Shown here: one piece after another, positions 24,638-34,800 of the stretch
How positions within the stretch are numbered: the first letter of the stretch is position 1
How the letters are laid out: each line of letters opens with the position of its first letter
Source: Gammaproteobacteria bacterium
GTDB taxonomy: Bacteria > Pseudomonadota > Gammaproteobacteria > Arenicellales > Poriferihabitantaceae
NCBI GenBank assembly: GCA_024644945.1
Contig: JAHEGU010000032.1
Coordinates: 1 to 35,359 of the forward strand
Reading direction: 5' to 3'
DNA: 35,359 nucleotides
Translations under genes and position numbers: made by a program
The notes under the pieces: generated by a model
Seen by the model: only the letters and a program-made list of their open reading frames with translations
Told to the model about the DNA's origin: nothing
Databases searched by the model: none

Positions 24638-25891
24638 GTGAACAAAGCACTCGCAGCCCAAACAGAGACCTCACCATTCGATGTAGAGTCGATCCGGAAA
24701 GACTTTCCGATTCTGCAGCGTGAAGTCAACGGTCGGCCACTGATCTACCTCGACAATGGTGCCACCGCACAAAAACCAAAATCCGTGATTGATGCAATCG
24801 ATCGGTATTACAGAGACCAGAATTCGAATATCCATCGTGGCGTGCATCACTTGAGCCAGCTTGCAACCCAAGCCTATGAAGATGCGCGTGAAACGGTCCG
24901 ACGGTTTATCAATGCCGGTCATGACTACGAAGTGTTATTTACCCGAGGTACGACCGACAGCATAAACCTGGTGGCAGCGTCATGGGGCAGGAGATTCCTG
25001 GAGCCTGGTGATGAAGTTGTCATTTCAACCATGGAGCATCATTCCAATATCGTTCCATGGCAGATGATCTGCGATGAGCGGCGGGCAATACTTAAAGTCA
25101 TTCCTATTCACGAAAGCGGTGAGCTGGATATGGTTGCGTTTCAATCGTTGCTGGGAGACAGGACGCGGATGGTGGCTATTGCTCACGTGTCCAATTCTCT
25201 AGGCACCATCAACCCGGTTGAAGACGTGATTCGAATGAGCCACGAACATGGTGCATTGGTGCTGCTGGACGGCGCACAATGCGTGCCTCACATGCGGGTG
25301 GACGTAAAGGCTTTGGATGTAGATTTTTATGCCTTTTCCGGGCACAAAATATTTGGACCGACCGGGGTCGGTATTCTTTACGGAAAAGAAGATCTATTGA
25401 ACAATATGCCGCCATATCAAGGAGGCGGTGACATGATTAAGAAGGTGACTTTCGAGAAAACCACCTATAACACTCTGCCGCATAAATTCGAGGCCGGCAC
25501 CCCGAATATTGTTGGAGGGATCGGCCTGGCTGCCGCGATCGATTACGTCTCGCAGTTTGAACCGCGGGCGCTGGCTGATCACGAGCAAGATTTGCTGGAC
25601 TATGCGACGGAAAAGTTGCAGCAGATTCCTGGATTAAAGATTATCGGTACGGCTGAGCATAAAGCCAGTGTGATATCGTTCATTATCGAAGGGCAACATC
25701 CTTTTGATGTCGGTACTCTGCTGGATCAGCAGGGAATTGCAGTGCGGACTGGTCATCACTGCACCCAACCTTTAATGGACTATTATCATATTCCCGGGAC
25801 AGTTCGCGCGTCATTCGCCATGTACAACACCCGCGCCGATGTGGATATTCTGGTTGCGGCCTTAAAACGCGCACTCGAAATGCTGTCATAA
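24638..25891 (+). CDS. sufS: Cysteine desulfurase, SufS type
   Basis: PLP enzyme that takes sulfur from cysteine for Fe-S cluster assembly. The PLP lysine is K237 in FSGHKIFGPTG and the sulfur-accepting cysteine is C375 in RTGHHCTQPLMD, both diagnostic for the SufS/CsdA group. FPILQREVNGRPLIYLDNGA at the N-terminus and NIHRGVHHLS are conserved. The start is GTG 24638, with weak ribosome binding. It is followed one base later by sufE, with no sufBCD in view, as in csdA-csdE arrangements. Confidence 0.94.
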   Translation: MNKALAAQTETSPFDVESIRKDFPILQREVNGRPLIYLDNGATAQKPKSVIDAIDRYYRDQNSNIHRGVHHLSQLATQAYEDARETVRRFINAGHDYEVLFTRGTTDSINLVAASWGRRFLEPGDEVVISTMEHHSNIVPWQMICDERRAILKVIPIHESGELDMVAFQSLLGDRTRMVAIAHVSNSLGTINPVEDVIRMSHEHGALVLLDGAQCVPHMRVDVKALDVDFYAFSGHKIFGPTGVGILYGKEDLLNNMPPYQGGGDMIKKVTFEKTTYNTLPHKFEAGTPNIVGGIGLAAAIDYVSQFEPRALADHEQDLLDYATEKLQQIPGLKIIGTAEHKASVISFIIEGQHPFDVGTLLDQQGIAVRTGHHCTQPLMDYYHIPGTVRASFAMYNTRADVDILVAALKRALEMLS

Positions 25892-25892
25892 A

Positions 25893-26312
25893 ATGGAGAT
25901 CAATCGACTCCAGGATGAAATAGTTGAGGAATTTGAACTTTTTGATCAATGGATGGATAAGTATGAATACATTATTGACCTGGGAAAAAAACTACAGCTA
26001 ATCGATTCCAACTTCAAAGACGAGCAGCACCTTATTCCAGGATGCCAGAGTCAGGTCTGGTTGCATGCCGAAATGGAAGATGGACGGGTAAATTTCACCG
26101 CCGATAGCGACGCTGTGATCACGAAGGGGATCATTGCTTTGCTTCTACGTGTGTTATCCGGGCAAAAACCTGAGGAGATCGCCACCAGCGAGCTCTATTT
26201 CATCGATCGAATCGGTCTCAAGGAACATCTCTCCCCAACCCGTTCCAACGGCCTGGTCAGCATGGTCGGTCAGCTAAAAATCATTGGAAAAAACTTAAGC
26301 AAAGCCCATTAG
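25893..26312 (+). CDS. sufE: Sulfur acceptor protein SufE
   Basis: Receives persulfide sulfur from SufS and stimulates it. The 139-aa protein has the acceptor Cys51 in LIPGCQSQVWL, a position identical to that known for E. coli SufE. Also FTADSDAVITKGIIALLL typical of the family. The ATG lies one base after the sufS stop. Confidence 0.94.
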   Translation: MEINRLQDEIVEEFELFDQWMDKYEYIIDLGKKLQLIDSNFKDEQHLIPGCQSQVWLHAEMEDGRVNFTADSDAVITKGIIALLLRVLSGQKPEEIATSELYFIDRIGLKEHLSPTRSNGLVSMVGQLKIIGKNLSKAH

Positions 26313-26354
26313 CCGGTGTGTTTAGTATTTATCGATTGCGGGCAGGTGGAATGT

Positions 26355-27155
26355 CTAAACGGAGAACCACCCATTGCGAAATAAGGCAAACACATCCATG
26401 CTGAACGCCACACCACAATGGACCAGCAGACCCGGCCAGATAGAGCGGGTCTTGATCGCCATATAACCGAGAATTAATCCCGCGCCCACTGAACCCAGGG
26501 CTTCCGGAAGGGGTTTATAAATGTGTATCAAGGCATAAGGAATCACCATGATGACAATCGCATAGAGGCCGGCGATTCGCTCCAGTCGAAATAAGCAAAA
26601 GCCTCTGAAGAAAAATTCAATCGCAAAAAATTGCAGCATGTACACAAGTTCATACAACAGCCAATCCTCTATTGCTGCCGGTTTGTACATCGGGTAAAAC
26701 TGCTTGAATCCTTCCGTGGCTGAAACGAACCACAGAACCGGCAGCATGATAAGAAGCATGATTCCGTAGAGTGGAAAGTGCGTAATCGCGGCACGTAAAG
26801 AAAGGCCGTAAGCGTGAATGTTATCTACCGGAAAAGCCAGATGAAACAATAGCGGTACCAATACGAATAACGTCAGGCAGGAGGCGGAAAAATGCAGTTG
26901 AGCCGTAAAAGATTGACCTCGGTCACCCATGGCGCGATACAAATCCAGCTCAGAAAAATGTTGGTAAAAAGCACGTTGGATACCATAACGATCAAGCAAC
27001 AACAGGACCACCGCAATCAATACCGGGGTCAGCGCCAGTCCAACCACAGCTCGATCAGGAAGCTGATCTGGTAGTAGCAGGGATTTGTATCGGCCGAACA
27101 AAGTTAACCGCCCTAGCTTGTTTGTGCTGCGGGCCTTCGGCGCAGATAGACCCAT
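26355..27155 (-). CDS. CPBP family intramembrane protein, first Glu of the usual motif missing
   Basis: Membrane protein of 266 aa with about eight hydrophobic segments, of the CPBP/Abi group (Rce1-like proteases). Motif 1 in this group is EExxxR; here the sequence is IEFFFRGF, so the first Glu is Ile, while the second Glu and the Arg remain. The second motif His is in YALIHIYKP, the third in HCGVAFSMD. Loss of one Glu may weaken or abolish peptidase activity. ATG 27155 overlaps the upstream DMT gene by 43 bases; a later start is possible. Co-transcribed with the DMT transporter. Confidence 0.8.
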   Translation of the reverse strand: MGLSAPKARSTNKLGRLTLFGRYKSLLLPDQLPDRAVVGLALTPVLIAVVLLLLDRYGIQRAFYQHFSELDLYRAMGDRGQSFTAQLHFSASCLTLFVLVPLLFHLAFPVDNIHAYGLSLRAAITHFPLYGIMLLIMLPVLWFVSATEGFKQFYPMYKPAAIEDWLLYELVYMLQFFAIEFFFRGFCLFRLERIAGLYAIVIMVIPYALIHIYKPLPEALGSVGAGLILGYMAIKTRSIWPGLLVHCGVAFSMDVFALFRNGWFSV

Positions 27156-28030
27156 GCGGTTTCGAGCACGCCGGCAAGTGTGATAAGAAGCACGCCGATT
27201 AATTGTGGTGTGCCGAATGGTTCCCCGGCCCAGATCGCAGCAGTGACGGTGCCGACGCTGATTTCAGTCATGAACAACAGTCCGACGATGCCCGGATTCA
27301 ATTTTGTGGGGCCATAAATAGTAGCTACCGCTGCCGGAATTATGATTAACACTGCAAATGGCAGTAACCACATAAGCTCACCCTTCAAACCTGACCACTG
27401 GGGCGCTTGTTCAAATCCATAATGTGTGGCTAACCATGCACATATCAGCGAAATGATACATCCCCAGCCGATAAAACCGACGGCATAGTTGATCGGCTGC
27501 TCGGGGTCATCAGTCAATAACATTAACGACAGCCCGGCCCATAATAACCCCGCAACCAAAGCCATCCAGTCGCCGACGTTATTCGGTATCGGAACTTCAG
27601 TACCCTGACCCAGAATAACCCATAGTCCCAGTAGAGCAATAACCATCGAGCTCCAACGCACCGGTGTTATGGCATCGCCAATCACCAGCCTTGCCAGAAC
27701 AAATCCCCAGATCGGCATCAAGTAAAACAATACGATCACAGAGATGACATCCGTGTATAGGAATGCCGAGGCATACAGGGCGTAACCTAGACCAGTGCCG
27801 AAGCAGATAAAGTGAAAGCGCGGTCGACCCGGGACAAACCGCCTCCAGTTAAAAATCATGACCGGCACAATCAGTATAGTGGCGATCAGGTTAAATATCG
27901 ACGTGGCCCAAATCCCTGGGAAACCGGCGCTTTCGAGATGTCTAAGCGGGATCCAGTAGATACCAAATACAATGCCGGAATAGATTCCGCAAAATTTGGC
28001 CAAAGTCAGCTCTGAGATTCTGCGAAGCAT
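27113..28030 (-). CDS. EamA/DMT-family transporter
   Basis: An integral membrane exporter of 305 aa with about ten transmembrane helices in two five-helix repeats. IYWIPLRHLESAG near residue 25 and LVIGDAITPVRWSSMVIALLGLWVIL mid-protein are typical EamA features; the second repeat ends LIGVLLITLAGVLE. Substrates of the family include amino acids and metabolites. Sits between the esterase gene and the overlapping CPBP gene on the minus strand. Confidence 0.9.
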   Translation of the reverse strand: MLRRISELTLAKFCGIYSGIVFGIYWIPLRHLESAGFPGIWATSIFNLIATILIVPVMIFNWRRFVPGRPRFHFICFGTGLGYALYASAFLYTDVISVIVLFYLMPIWGFVLARLVIGDAITPVRWSSMVIALLGLWVILGQGTEVPIPNNVGDWMALVAGLLWAGLSLMLLTDDPEQPINYAVGFIGWGCIISLICAWLATHYGFEQAPQWSGLKGELMWLLPFAVLIIIPAAVATIYGPTKLNPGIVGLLFMTEISVGTVTAAIWAGEPFGTPQLIGVLLITLAGVLETAWVYLRRRPAAQTS

Positions 28031-28101
28031 CTTTGGATAAGTGTGGTTGCGCGCTCAGCAGCAGTTCGCATGCCTGATCTTAGTCAAACAGCTTTCGCGC
28101 T

Positions 28102-29034
28102 TCAACGAAGCTCTCCGAGATCTGCAACCGCTTCACAGATTCGACCGAAACTGGCACTTGCCTTCTCGCTGCAATGACGTGCTCTGAGATAACTATGAAT
28201 CAATCCAGGTTCATAGTGACAGGTCGCGTCTACACCAGCACGTTTAAGTCTGTTGATCCACTCGACTGCATCATCACGAATCGGATCGAATTCGGCGGCG
28301 AAAGCAATACACGGTGGAAGGTCTGCATACTCTTTCAGTGCAAGCGGGTAATAGATCGGATCATGCCAGTGTGGTTCTCCGTCACTACGAAGTTGACGGT
28401 AGTCTTCAATATCCTTGGCGGTAAGGCCGGGCGCGTCGGCGTTGCTGACATAGGATTCGAGGTCATACAGCTCTCCGCCGAGCCAGGGATAAATGAGTAC
28501 CTGTCCCGCAGGCCGACGATCACTACCGTGTTGCGCTACGCAGATGGCAGCGGCCAGGTTAGCACCTGCTGAATCGCCCACCAGGACGGTGTGACCCTGA
28601 TCGATTGCCAGATAAACGTCCAGCGCATCTTCAAACTGTACCGGGTGCACATGCTCCGGTGCCAGACGGTAGTCCACCGCAACCAGTCGGTGGCCACATC
28701 GTGCCGAAAGCTCTGCGCAGATTGAATTGTGAGTGTCCAGATTACCTACCACAAATCCACCGCCATGAAGATAAAGCACGGTGACCGCTGATCGGTGGTC
28801 CTGGTGTTCGTAAATGCGAATAGGTACTGGGCCATGCCTGCCGGGGATTTCATGATCAGTGATGACTATTCCGTCAGGGATCGGCGCCTGAAAGGATTCG
28901 CACAACTTGAGATAAAGGCGGCGATTCTCCTCGACAGCTAGTGCACCATTACTGGGCGGATAGATTTGCTCGCTCTTTTCAAGGAAAGCCAGCATCTCCT
29001 GATCCAAAGGGTATTTATTAAGATCTACATTCAT
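28102..29034 (-). CDS. Alpha/beta hydrolase, HSL-type esterase
   Basis: Esterase of the hormone-sensitive-lipase group, 310 aa. HGGGFVVGN is the oxyanion-hole motif and GDSAG holds the nucleophile Ser155; DPIRDD provides the Asp and LIHSYL the His. VDYRLAPEH is also characteristic. I start at ATG 29034 (MNVDLNKYPLD), which matches the usual short N-terminus; an ATG at 29070 would add twelve residues. No clear ribosome binding site for either. First gene of the minus-strand set with the DMT and CPBP genes. Confidence 0.9.
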   Translation of the reverse strand: MNVDLNKYPLDQEMLAFLEKSEQIYPPSNGALAVEENRRLYLKLCESFQAPIPDGIVITDHEIPGRHGPVPIRIYEHQDHRSAVTVLYLHGGGFVVGNLDTHNSICAELSARCGHRLVAVDYRLAPEHVHPVQFEDALDVYLAIDQGHTVLVGDSAGANLAAAICVAQHGSDRRPAGQVLIYPWLGGELYDLESYVSNADAPGLTAKDIEDYRQLRSDGEPHWHDPIYYPLALKEYADLPPCIAFAAEFDPIRDDAVEWINRLKRAGVDATCHYEPGLIHSYLRARHCSEKASASFGRICEAVADLGELR

Positions 29035-29362
29035 GACGGGGTGCGATGTGCATGACTTGACGCACAGCATGCCATGACAGGTTCATATGTGGCAATGACT
29101 CGAGCGCGATTATTAACAGGCTTATTATCTGTAAAAATCCGACTCTGATCCTGCAGGGTCAAAATTGGAGCAGGCCATTATGGAATAAATACGGAAAAGC
29201 AGAAGTATAAGAATCTAGTCGAAACGGCTTAAAAAGCCTTGAGGTCTAATAATGGCGCCACATAGAACAGTAACCGACCCAGGTTAGCGAGGTCAAAGGC
29301 ATCAGGCGTGGATCGGTAATGTTATGATCGTGAGGGTGTCACTTTCAAAATAAGGCCCGGTT
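29035..29362. other. Intergenic region, no gene seen
   Basis: The divergent promoter region between the esterase and the small Cys-rich gene. It is fairly AT-rich. A small hairpin, GGCTT-AAA-AAGCC, is at 29226-29238. No other supported signal. Confidence 0.5.
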
Positions 29363-29563
29363 ATGAATAACCCAAAAATATATAAGCTAAAAACTATCTT
29401 AAAGAACATCAAAAATGAAATTATTCAAGATGTTCCCGATGAGCTCGGCGAATGTGAAATTTGTCGAAAAACAGAATGCAGCAATGACAAATGGATTTCC
29501 TGTGAAAATCGAATTGCCCATATGAAATGTTTAGAAGAAATGGAAAAATCACAAAACATATAA
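29363..29563 (+). CDS. Small AT-rich Cys-rich hypothetical protein
   Basis: Not recognised. The 66-aa frame starts at ATG 29363 with AAGG upstream. The first 27 residues are Lys/Ile-rich helical sequence. The second half has cysteines 31, 34, 39, 47 and 56 and His53 (CEIC, then TEC, SCEN, HMKC), a spacing that could bind zinc in a treble-clef or ring-like fold. Base composition is clearly lower in GC than neighbours, suggesting separate origin. No partner gene is close. Confidence 0.5.
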   Translation: MNNPKIYKLKTILKNIKNEIIQDVPDELGECEICRKTECSNDKWISCENRIAHMKCLEEMEKSQNI

Positions 29564-29641
29564 TTTTGAAATTATGTATGAATAAAGATCCTCGAAGTTA
29601 GACCCACTTAACCCTCTGGGAGTTGGACATTCAGTAAATTT

Positions 29642-29773
29642 GCCCGAGCTCTGGGCTTTGCTCCGAAGCGGGGCTTTCGTAATATTCGGGCGAACTATGT
29701 ACTGCGCTCACAATACTGTGTGATCCTTTCAAGGATCGATGACAGAACCATTCTCCCGGCAAGGGAGAGGAGG
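29642..29773 (+). promoter_or_regulatory. Structured leader of the cupin gene, possible cis-regulatory RNA
   Basis: Three hairpins can be drawn in the leader. GCCCGA (29642-29647) pairs with TCGGGC (29686-29691), enclosing a 38-base internal segment. GATCCT-TTCA-AGGATC spans 29722-29737. TCTCCC (29752-29757) pairs with GGGAGA (29763-29768) across the loop GGCAA. The last stem ends at the first base of the AGGAGG ribosome binding site (29768-29773), so its folding could influence translation. I matched it to no known riboswitch class. Confidence 0.45.
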
Positions 29774-29782
29774 ACAATCAAA

Positions 29783-30343
29783 ATGACAGACACTTACTCA
29801 CTTCAACAGTATGTCAGTGACTTGAAAGAGATCACTGGGGAAACCGCGGATGAGAAAGAAATTATCGGTCGGGTTGGTCCACTGGCTGAGCGTCTAGTCG
29901 CTGACAAGTCGTGGCTCCAACAGAAATATTATGAAACCGACGAGGAACAGGGATTTGGCGTGCATCTGCTGCACGAAGAACCGGACCATACCCTGGCCGT
30001 TTTGATCGTTAACTGGTTGCCAGGTCGGGGCACTCCTCCGCACGACCATGGAACCTGGGCCGTGGTTGCGGGAGTGGAGGGTACGGAGCGAAACATTCGA
30101 TACAAGAGACTGGATGATGGCAGTCGGCCAGACCACGCAGAGCTGGGGGTCAAGAAAGATTTTAAAGCCGATGCAGGGGATGTAGTCGCTATAAAAACTG
30201 GCGGAATCCATGCGGTGGTTAATGAAACCGATCGCATAACTCTGTCGCTACATACCTATGGAAAACATATTAACTATACTAACCGCTCGCAGTTTAATCT
30301 CGAAACTAATGAAAAAAAGGAATACATCGTTCGGGTAGAATAA
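29783..30343 (+). CDS. Cupin, cysteine-dioxygenase-like (thiol dioxygenase family)
   Basis: A 186-aa protein with the bacterial cysteine/3-mercaptopropionate dioxygenase pattern: the cupin metal motif PPHDHGTWAVVAGVEGTE (two His and the later residues), then the second cupin strand with GGIHAVVN giving the third His, and a C-terminal LSLHTYG. This would oxidise a thiol to a sulfinate with non-haem iron. I chose ATG 29783 because AGGAGG lies just before it (29768-29773); the upstream frame from 29720 is not family-like. The preceding leader is structured. Confidence 0.82.
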   Translation: MTDTYSLQQYVSDLKEITGETADEKEIIGRVGPLAERLVADKSWLQQKYYETDEEQGFGVHLLHEEPDHTLAVLIVNWLPGRGTPPHDHGTWAVVAGVEGTERNIRYKRLDDGSRPDHAELGVKKDFKADAGDVVAIKTGGIHAVVNETDRITLSLHTYGKHINYTNRSQFNLETNEKKEYIVRVE

Positions 30344-30878
30344 TGAAAAATTAACATAATATGGCGGGTATATTTTTTCGTCTACTTGCATTACGAAGCA
30401 ATGCCAAAAAGATGTTTTTGGCCAATCGCGTGCAAGATATCTGCGTCTCGGAAGGTGTTGACGAGTGCTCGTACCGCAAGCCAGTCGCTAAGGTGAATCG
30501 GTGACAGAGAATTTCTAACACTCCCGTAGAAACTGGGATCTGATCTGAAAATTCAGGCAAGAAGTTTAGGTTACTTAACAATATAGGTTGTATTGGCTGC
30601 ATCATCCACCCCCTGAGATTAGTGTCTTCCAGTAAGCAGACATTCAAAAACCAGACCCAAACGACCGAGAAATATTCATTGCTGACTTTGGAATTGTTGC
30701 AGCAGGTAACGAAAACCTATAGTTACCAGACTTCACGAATAAACTCATAACATTAGTTTGTTCGACTGGAATCTATAGTACTCGCGGACTATCCCAAGGG
30801 CTGGTAGCCCGCAATACTTGCTGCGGTTGGTCGACGCGTCCCTGTGCCAGTCCTCATAAGTTATTTAGTGTTGAGGCC
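30344..30878. other. Long intergenic region, no supported gene
   Basis: About 535 bases between the cupin gene and the convergent OM protein gene. A 98-codon frame on the minus strand (30351-30647) has no recognisable domain or ribosome binding site and is probably spurious. I see no strong terminator: the T-run at 30372-30377 lacks a good stem. Possible remnants of older genes cannot be excluded. Confidence 0.5.
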
Positions 30879-31838
30879 TCAGAACAAATAAGCAATACCA
30901 AGGTCTAATTCGGTGATATCTTCATCGTTGAATACCTCGTTATGATATCTGGCGCGACCACGCAACTGCCAGTTGTCTCCGAAGGAGTATGCCGCGCCGA
31001 GAAACAAACCCAGTTCGGTTTGGTCCTCTGAGCCGCTGAATTTTTCGTCGCTTACCAACCTGCCACCCTCGGTAAAACGCACGCTACCGCTTTCGTCAAG
31101 ATCGTACACTGTTACATCGGCACCAAAGAACCAGGACCATAAACCCCCTAGAGGGTATTCACAGCCCACGTCAATTCCATACCCCGTAACGTCGGTGCTG
31201 AGCTCATTTACCAAGGTGCCGCCTAAAACCGGTCCTTCAAAACGAGCGTCGAAACTGCCACCATCAATGTATCTCAGCGTTGAGAAAAAGGTGCCACGTC
31301 TTAACTGCTTTCTAAACATAAATTCTAAACTATAGTAACTGGAGCTATCATCCGTATTGAATCCCTCGCTGGTTCCAAGAACCTGCATGCCTTCTTCGGC
31401 CCATCCGGACAGGTGGTCTGAATTCATTGAGCCGACTGCGGCACTGAAACCATATGTCCAGCCGCTTGTGGTGGCCAAGGCGGTCGCATACGGAGTAAGT
31501 GAAGTAATTGACGATCCATCCCATCCAACCGAGGCTGATTCATCGCCGATTTCAATGGTCGCATTACGCGCAGAATCACCCATAAATGCGCAGGGTATGC
31601 CATCTTCATCCTGTTGCTCATCATCTTCAGAGACACAGATACGCAGCTGTCCTCCCGACCCAGTCTCACCTTCCCACAGTACCTCTCCTGTGTCACTATC
31701 TAACAGAGTAACGGTGTCCCCGGGAACACCGGATGAGCTGGTAATAATATTTGCCTGGTTCGATATCACACCTAGCGCCGTCAGCGGCCAGAAAAATGCT
31801 GCCAAAATAAAAACGGTAAATTTTGTGTTGCTTTTCAT
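30879..31838 (-). CDS. Outer-membrane beta-barrel protein downstream of the protease
   Basis: A 319-aa exported protein. The signal peptide covers about residues 1-23 (FTVFILAAFFWPLTALG). Residues ~30-105 are an acidic, beta-looking soluble part (VPGDTVTLLDSDTGEVLWEG, and two Cys, in RICVSEDDE and IPCAFMG). From ~110 on, amphipathic strands with aromatic residues alternate, ending in ELDLGIAYLF, with the C-terminal Phe typical of BAM-dependent barrels. Similar to autotransporter-type or OmpA-like barrels. It starts 39 bases after the serine protease stop, so it is in one operon. Function unknown; its relation to the protease is inferred from position. Confidence 0.78.
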   Translation of the reverse strand: MKSNTKFTVFILAAFFWPLTALGVISNQANIITSSSGVPGDTVTLLDSDTGEVLWEGETGSGGQLRICVSEDDEQQDEDGIPCAFMGDSARNATIEIGDESASVGWDGSSITSLTPYATALATTSGWTYGFSAAVGSMNSDHLSGWAEEGMQVLGTSEGFNTDDSSSYYSLEFMFRKQLRRGTFFSTLRYIDGGSFDARFEGPVLGGTLVNELSTDVTGYGIDVGCEYPLGGLWSWFFGADVTVYDLDESGSVRFTEGGRLVSDEKFSGSEDQTELGLFLGAAYSFGDNWQLRGRARYHNEVFNDEDITELDLGIAYLF

Positions 31839-31877
31839 TGTCGTTCTCCGGTTGGTTTGTTGATAAGTAAGCCCCTG

Positions 31878-34800
31878 CTATCCCAGAGACAATAGGAACC
31901 ATGCGGTCCGCTGGCTTCCGTTCTTGTGTTCCGTGGTAATGCGGATGGTCCATTTTTTTGACCCCTTCAACTGTTTAACTTTGATTTTTCCGAGTTCACC
32001 ATCCTTGACCGGTTTCTTTATCTTCTTGCCTACAGATTTCCAATCAGTCGGCGTATCACCTTTGCCCAGATCGAGCTTCGCCGATTTGAACTGGTCCGAA
32101 TTGGCGGTGCCGATCACCTTAATCGACTTTTTGTCACTGGATACGTAGACGCCCGTGATGCCGGTCTCGATGAAATATTCTGGATCAGATTTGATGGCCG
32201 CCCCAGCATCTAGCAGACCGTAACCCGTATACTGATCAATACCCGGGATCGAAATATCTTTCGCAGAATTCTTTAGCATTCGTTCGACCTGGGAAGAGGA
32301 GAGGTCAGGATTCACGGAGAACAGTAGGGACGCAACGCCGGATACATATGGGGCAGCGAAAGATGTGCCAGAAGCATGATAAAGCATCATTTCTGGTCCA
32401 ATGACGTTTGTGCCAAGTTGATAACTGGCGTCGGCAAAATACATAAGATCAGTATCGCGCGCCCTGAGAGATAGGATACTACTACCCGGCGCCGCTATAT
32501 CTACAGTCGCTCCCCAGTTCGAATATGCTGCCCTGCTATCATCGGGCTCAGTCGCTGCAACTGTAACGACGCCTTCTAGGCCAGCTGGCCAGTACTCATC
32601 TGCCTTAACACCCTTGTTTCCTGCGGCGACTGCTATCAACACGCCCTGTTCGTTGGCAGATTTCACAGCCTCAAGTTCGGTTGCTGAGAACTCTTCACCT
32701 CCCATACTGATGTTAATCACTCTTGCACCCATGCGTGCAGCATAGTCGATGGCAGCAGCAATATCGACGCTGCTGCCCTTGCCGATAAAATTTGCAACCT
32801 TAAGAGGCATGAGTCGAACCCAAGGGTTGACTCCGGAAATTCCAAGGTGATTTTCAGGTGTTGCGCCAATAATGCCAGCAACGATCGTGCCATGTCCGTT
32901 GTTGTCTTGCGTATCATTAGTGCCACGGACAAAATTCCACCCGTTCACATCGTCGATAAAACCGTTGTTATCGTCGTCGACGTTATTACCAGGGATTTCC
33001 CCGCTATTTATCCACATCTGACTCCAAAGTTCTGGGTGCTGGCCATCAATGCCACTATCAATAATTGCAACAGTGGTGGGAGCCTTTAGATCTGCCAACA
33101 GATCCTTCTCATTGGAAGCGGCATTGAAAATCCGCTTAAGCCCCCATTGATCATCAAGGTTCTCCTTAAAACTACCACGCCTGTTGAAGTAAGGGTCATT
33201 GAATGGTTGTAGAAGCGGAACGAGCACTTCACGCAGCTCACCTCCCTTGAGCGCAGCGCCGTGTTCACTAGTAGCCTCTGAGAAGGCAGAATCACTAATA
33301 TTAAACTTGTCAACGCAGGAATCTGGCACAAGGGCAGCAACACCGTTGGAAAGAATAATTTGTCTCGCAGTTTCCTCATCATCGTCAAAACAAGCTGGGC
33401 CATCGTAGGACGATTGGTCATTATCTGAGTAAGTGCATTTCGCATCGGAGCAGTTGTTTATTTTCAGGCCATATTGCTCAATTATTCTCTCCAAGTCCGA
33501 AGCAAACCTTTCAGACCGATCTAGACTAACTGTTAGTGCGCTTCGTTCAGCCTGTAGAGCCTCGTATTTATCGCCGTTATTAGCCAATCGCTCAGGGTCC
33601 ATCTCAAATACCTCAAGCCACTGCTGATTGACCGATAGATCCTGTTGGATTAGCCAACTTTGTTTCCGGGCAACGCCCAATTGGATTCGAATTTCAGCAA
33701 GCTCACCCAAATCAGCAAAGCACTGGTCACAGGTACTTGAACCGAACAACTCCGTTGCGTGGGCGTGTGAGACGTCCACCCCGAGGTAATTTCGAGCATC
33801 ACGAAACGCATTAGACTGCTGCCCACCCGATTCATCGGATGCAATTTTGGCGCATGCTTCTTCCCTTAATTCCCAGTAATATGAGCTGCTTTTGATTGCT
33901 CTTATTCTCGCAGTTTTGGCAGCATCGTAGAGGTTCCTCAGAGTCTCAGCACGGCGCCGTCGTGGCCTGAACAGGTCATCCTTTTCACCTCCTGGGTCCA
34001 ATTGAGGCTCAAGTTCCGTTTCAGCTCGCTGCGCCTCCCAATAGTCTTGCTCAGCCTGTTGGGAAGCCTCTTCGTAAGCCTTTACACAATCCTCTGGAGT
34101 TTGTGCGAGTGCCAGCGCTTGTTGCAGGGATACCTCGCGTTTGAGCTCACGCTCATCAATGGCATTCATCGCGGTAAGCCGCTGTAAATCAGGTGTATTC
34201 CGGTTCCAATAAGCTTGATGCTCTCGATTAACTTTCTTATCCTCATCGGCAATCCACTCCCCCACGCCAAACAGAGCAAGGTCCACAGTGGCCAGCGCCC
34301 AACCAACCGGCCCGGTCAATAGCGCTCCTGGCCCCAGTCGCATTCCAAGCCGACGCAATGAAGCTGCAATCAATGGACTCGCCCGACCAATGATCAGTCG
34401 ACCCACGCCTGATCCCGTTGCACGATTCCAGCCTGAGTACTGGCCCAGCAACCGTAAGTAAAAGCGCGCCGTAGGGTTACCCGAACTGCGCATTGCCGCG
34501 TGCATAACGGCTGCACGTTGCGCCAGCGCCTTACGGCGGGCAGTCAGTTCGGCCAGATTAATGGTCTCCACGACGACATCGTCAGCTATGTTTTGGGCAA
34601 TTCTAATTTGTTTATCGGTTCCCAATGGCTGGGAAAGTATGGCATCTATAGCTTCAAGGTCGCCCCTCGGTAATAGATATCGCGCATCCCCAAGATTAAA
34701 AAATGGAGTTCTCCTCCCCAATTTGTCTACCATAGCCCTCGCATCGTACACTCGGGTTAGCCGGTAATCTGCGAGTTGGTAGGATCTTGAAGCAGTCTGA

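Noticed and set aside
24638-26312. Full suf operon
   Set aside because: Only sufS and sufE are present; the next gene is on the opposite strand and sufBCD are not seen.
30351-30647. 98-codon minus-strand frame
   Set aside because: No ribosome binding site, no recognisable motif, and scattered composition; kept as non-coding.
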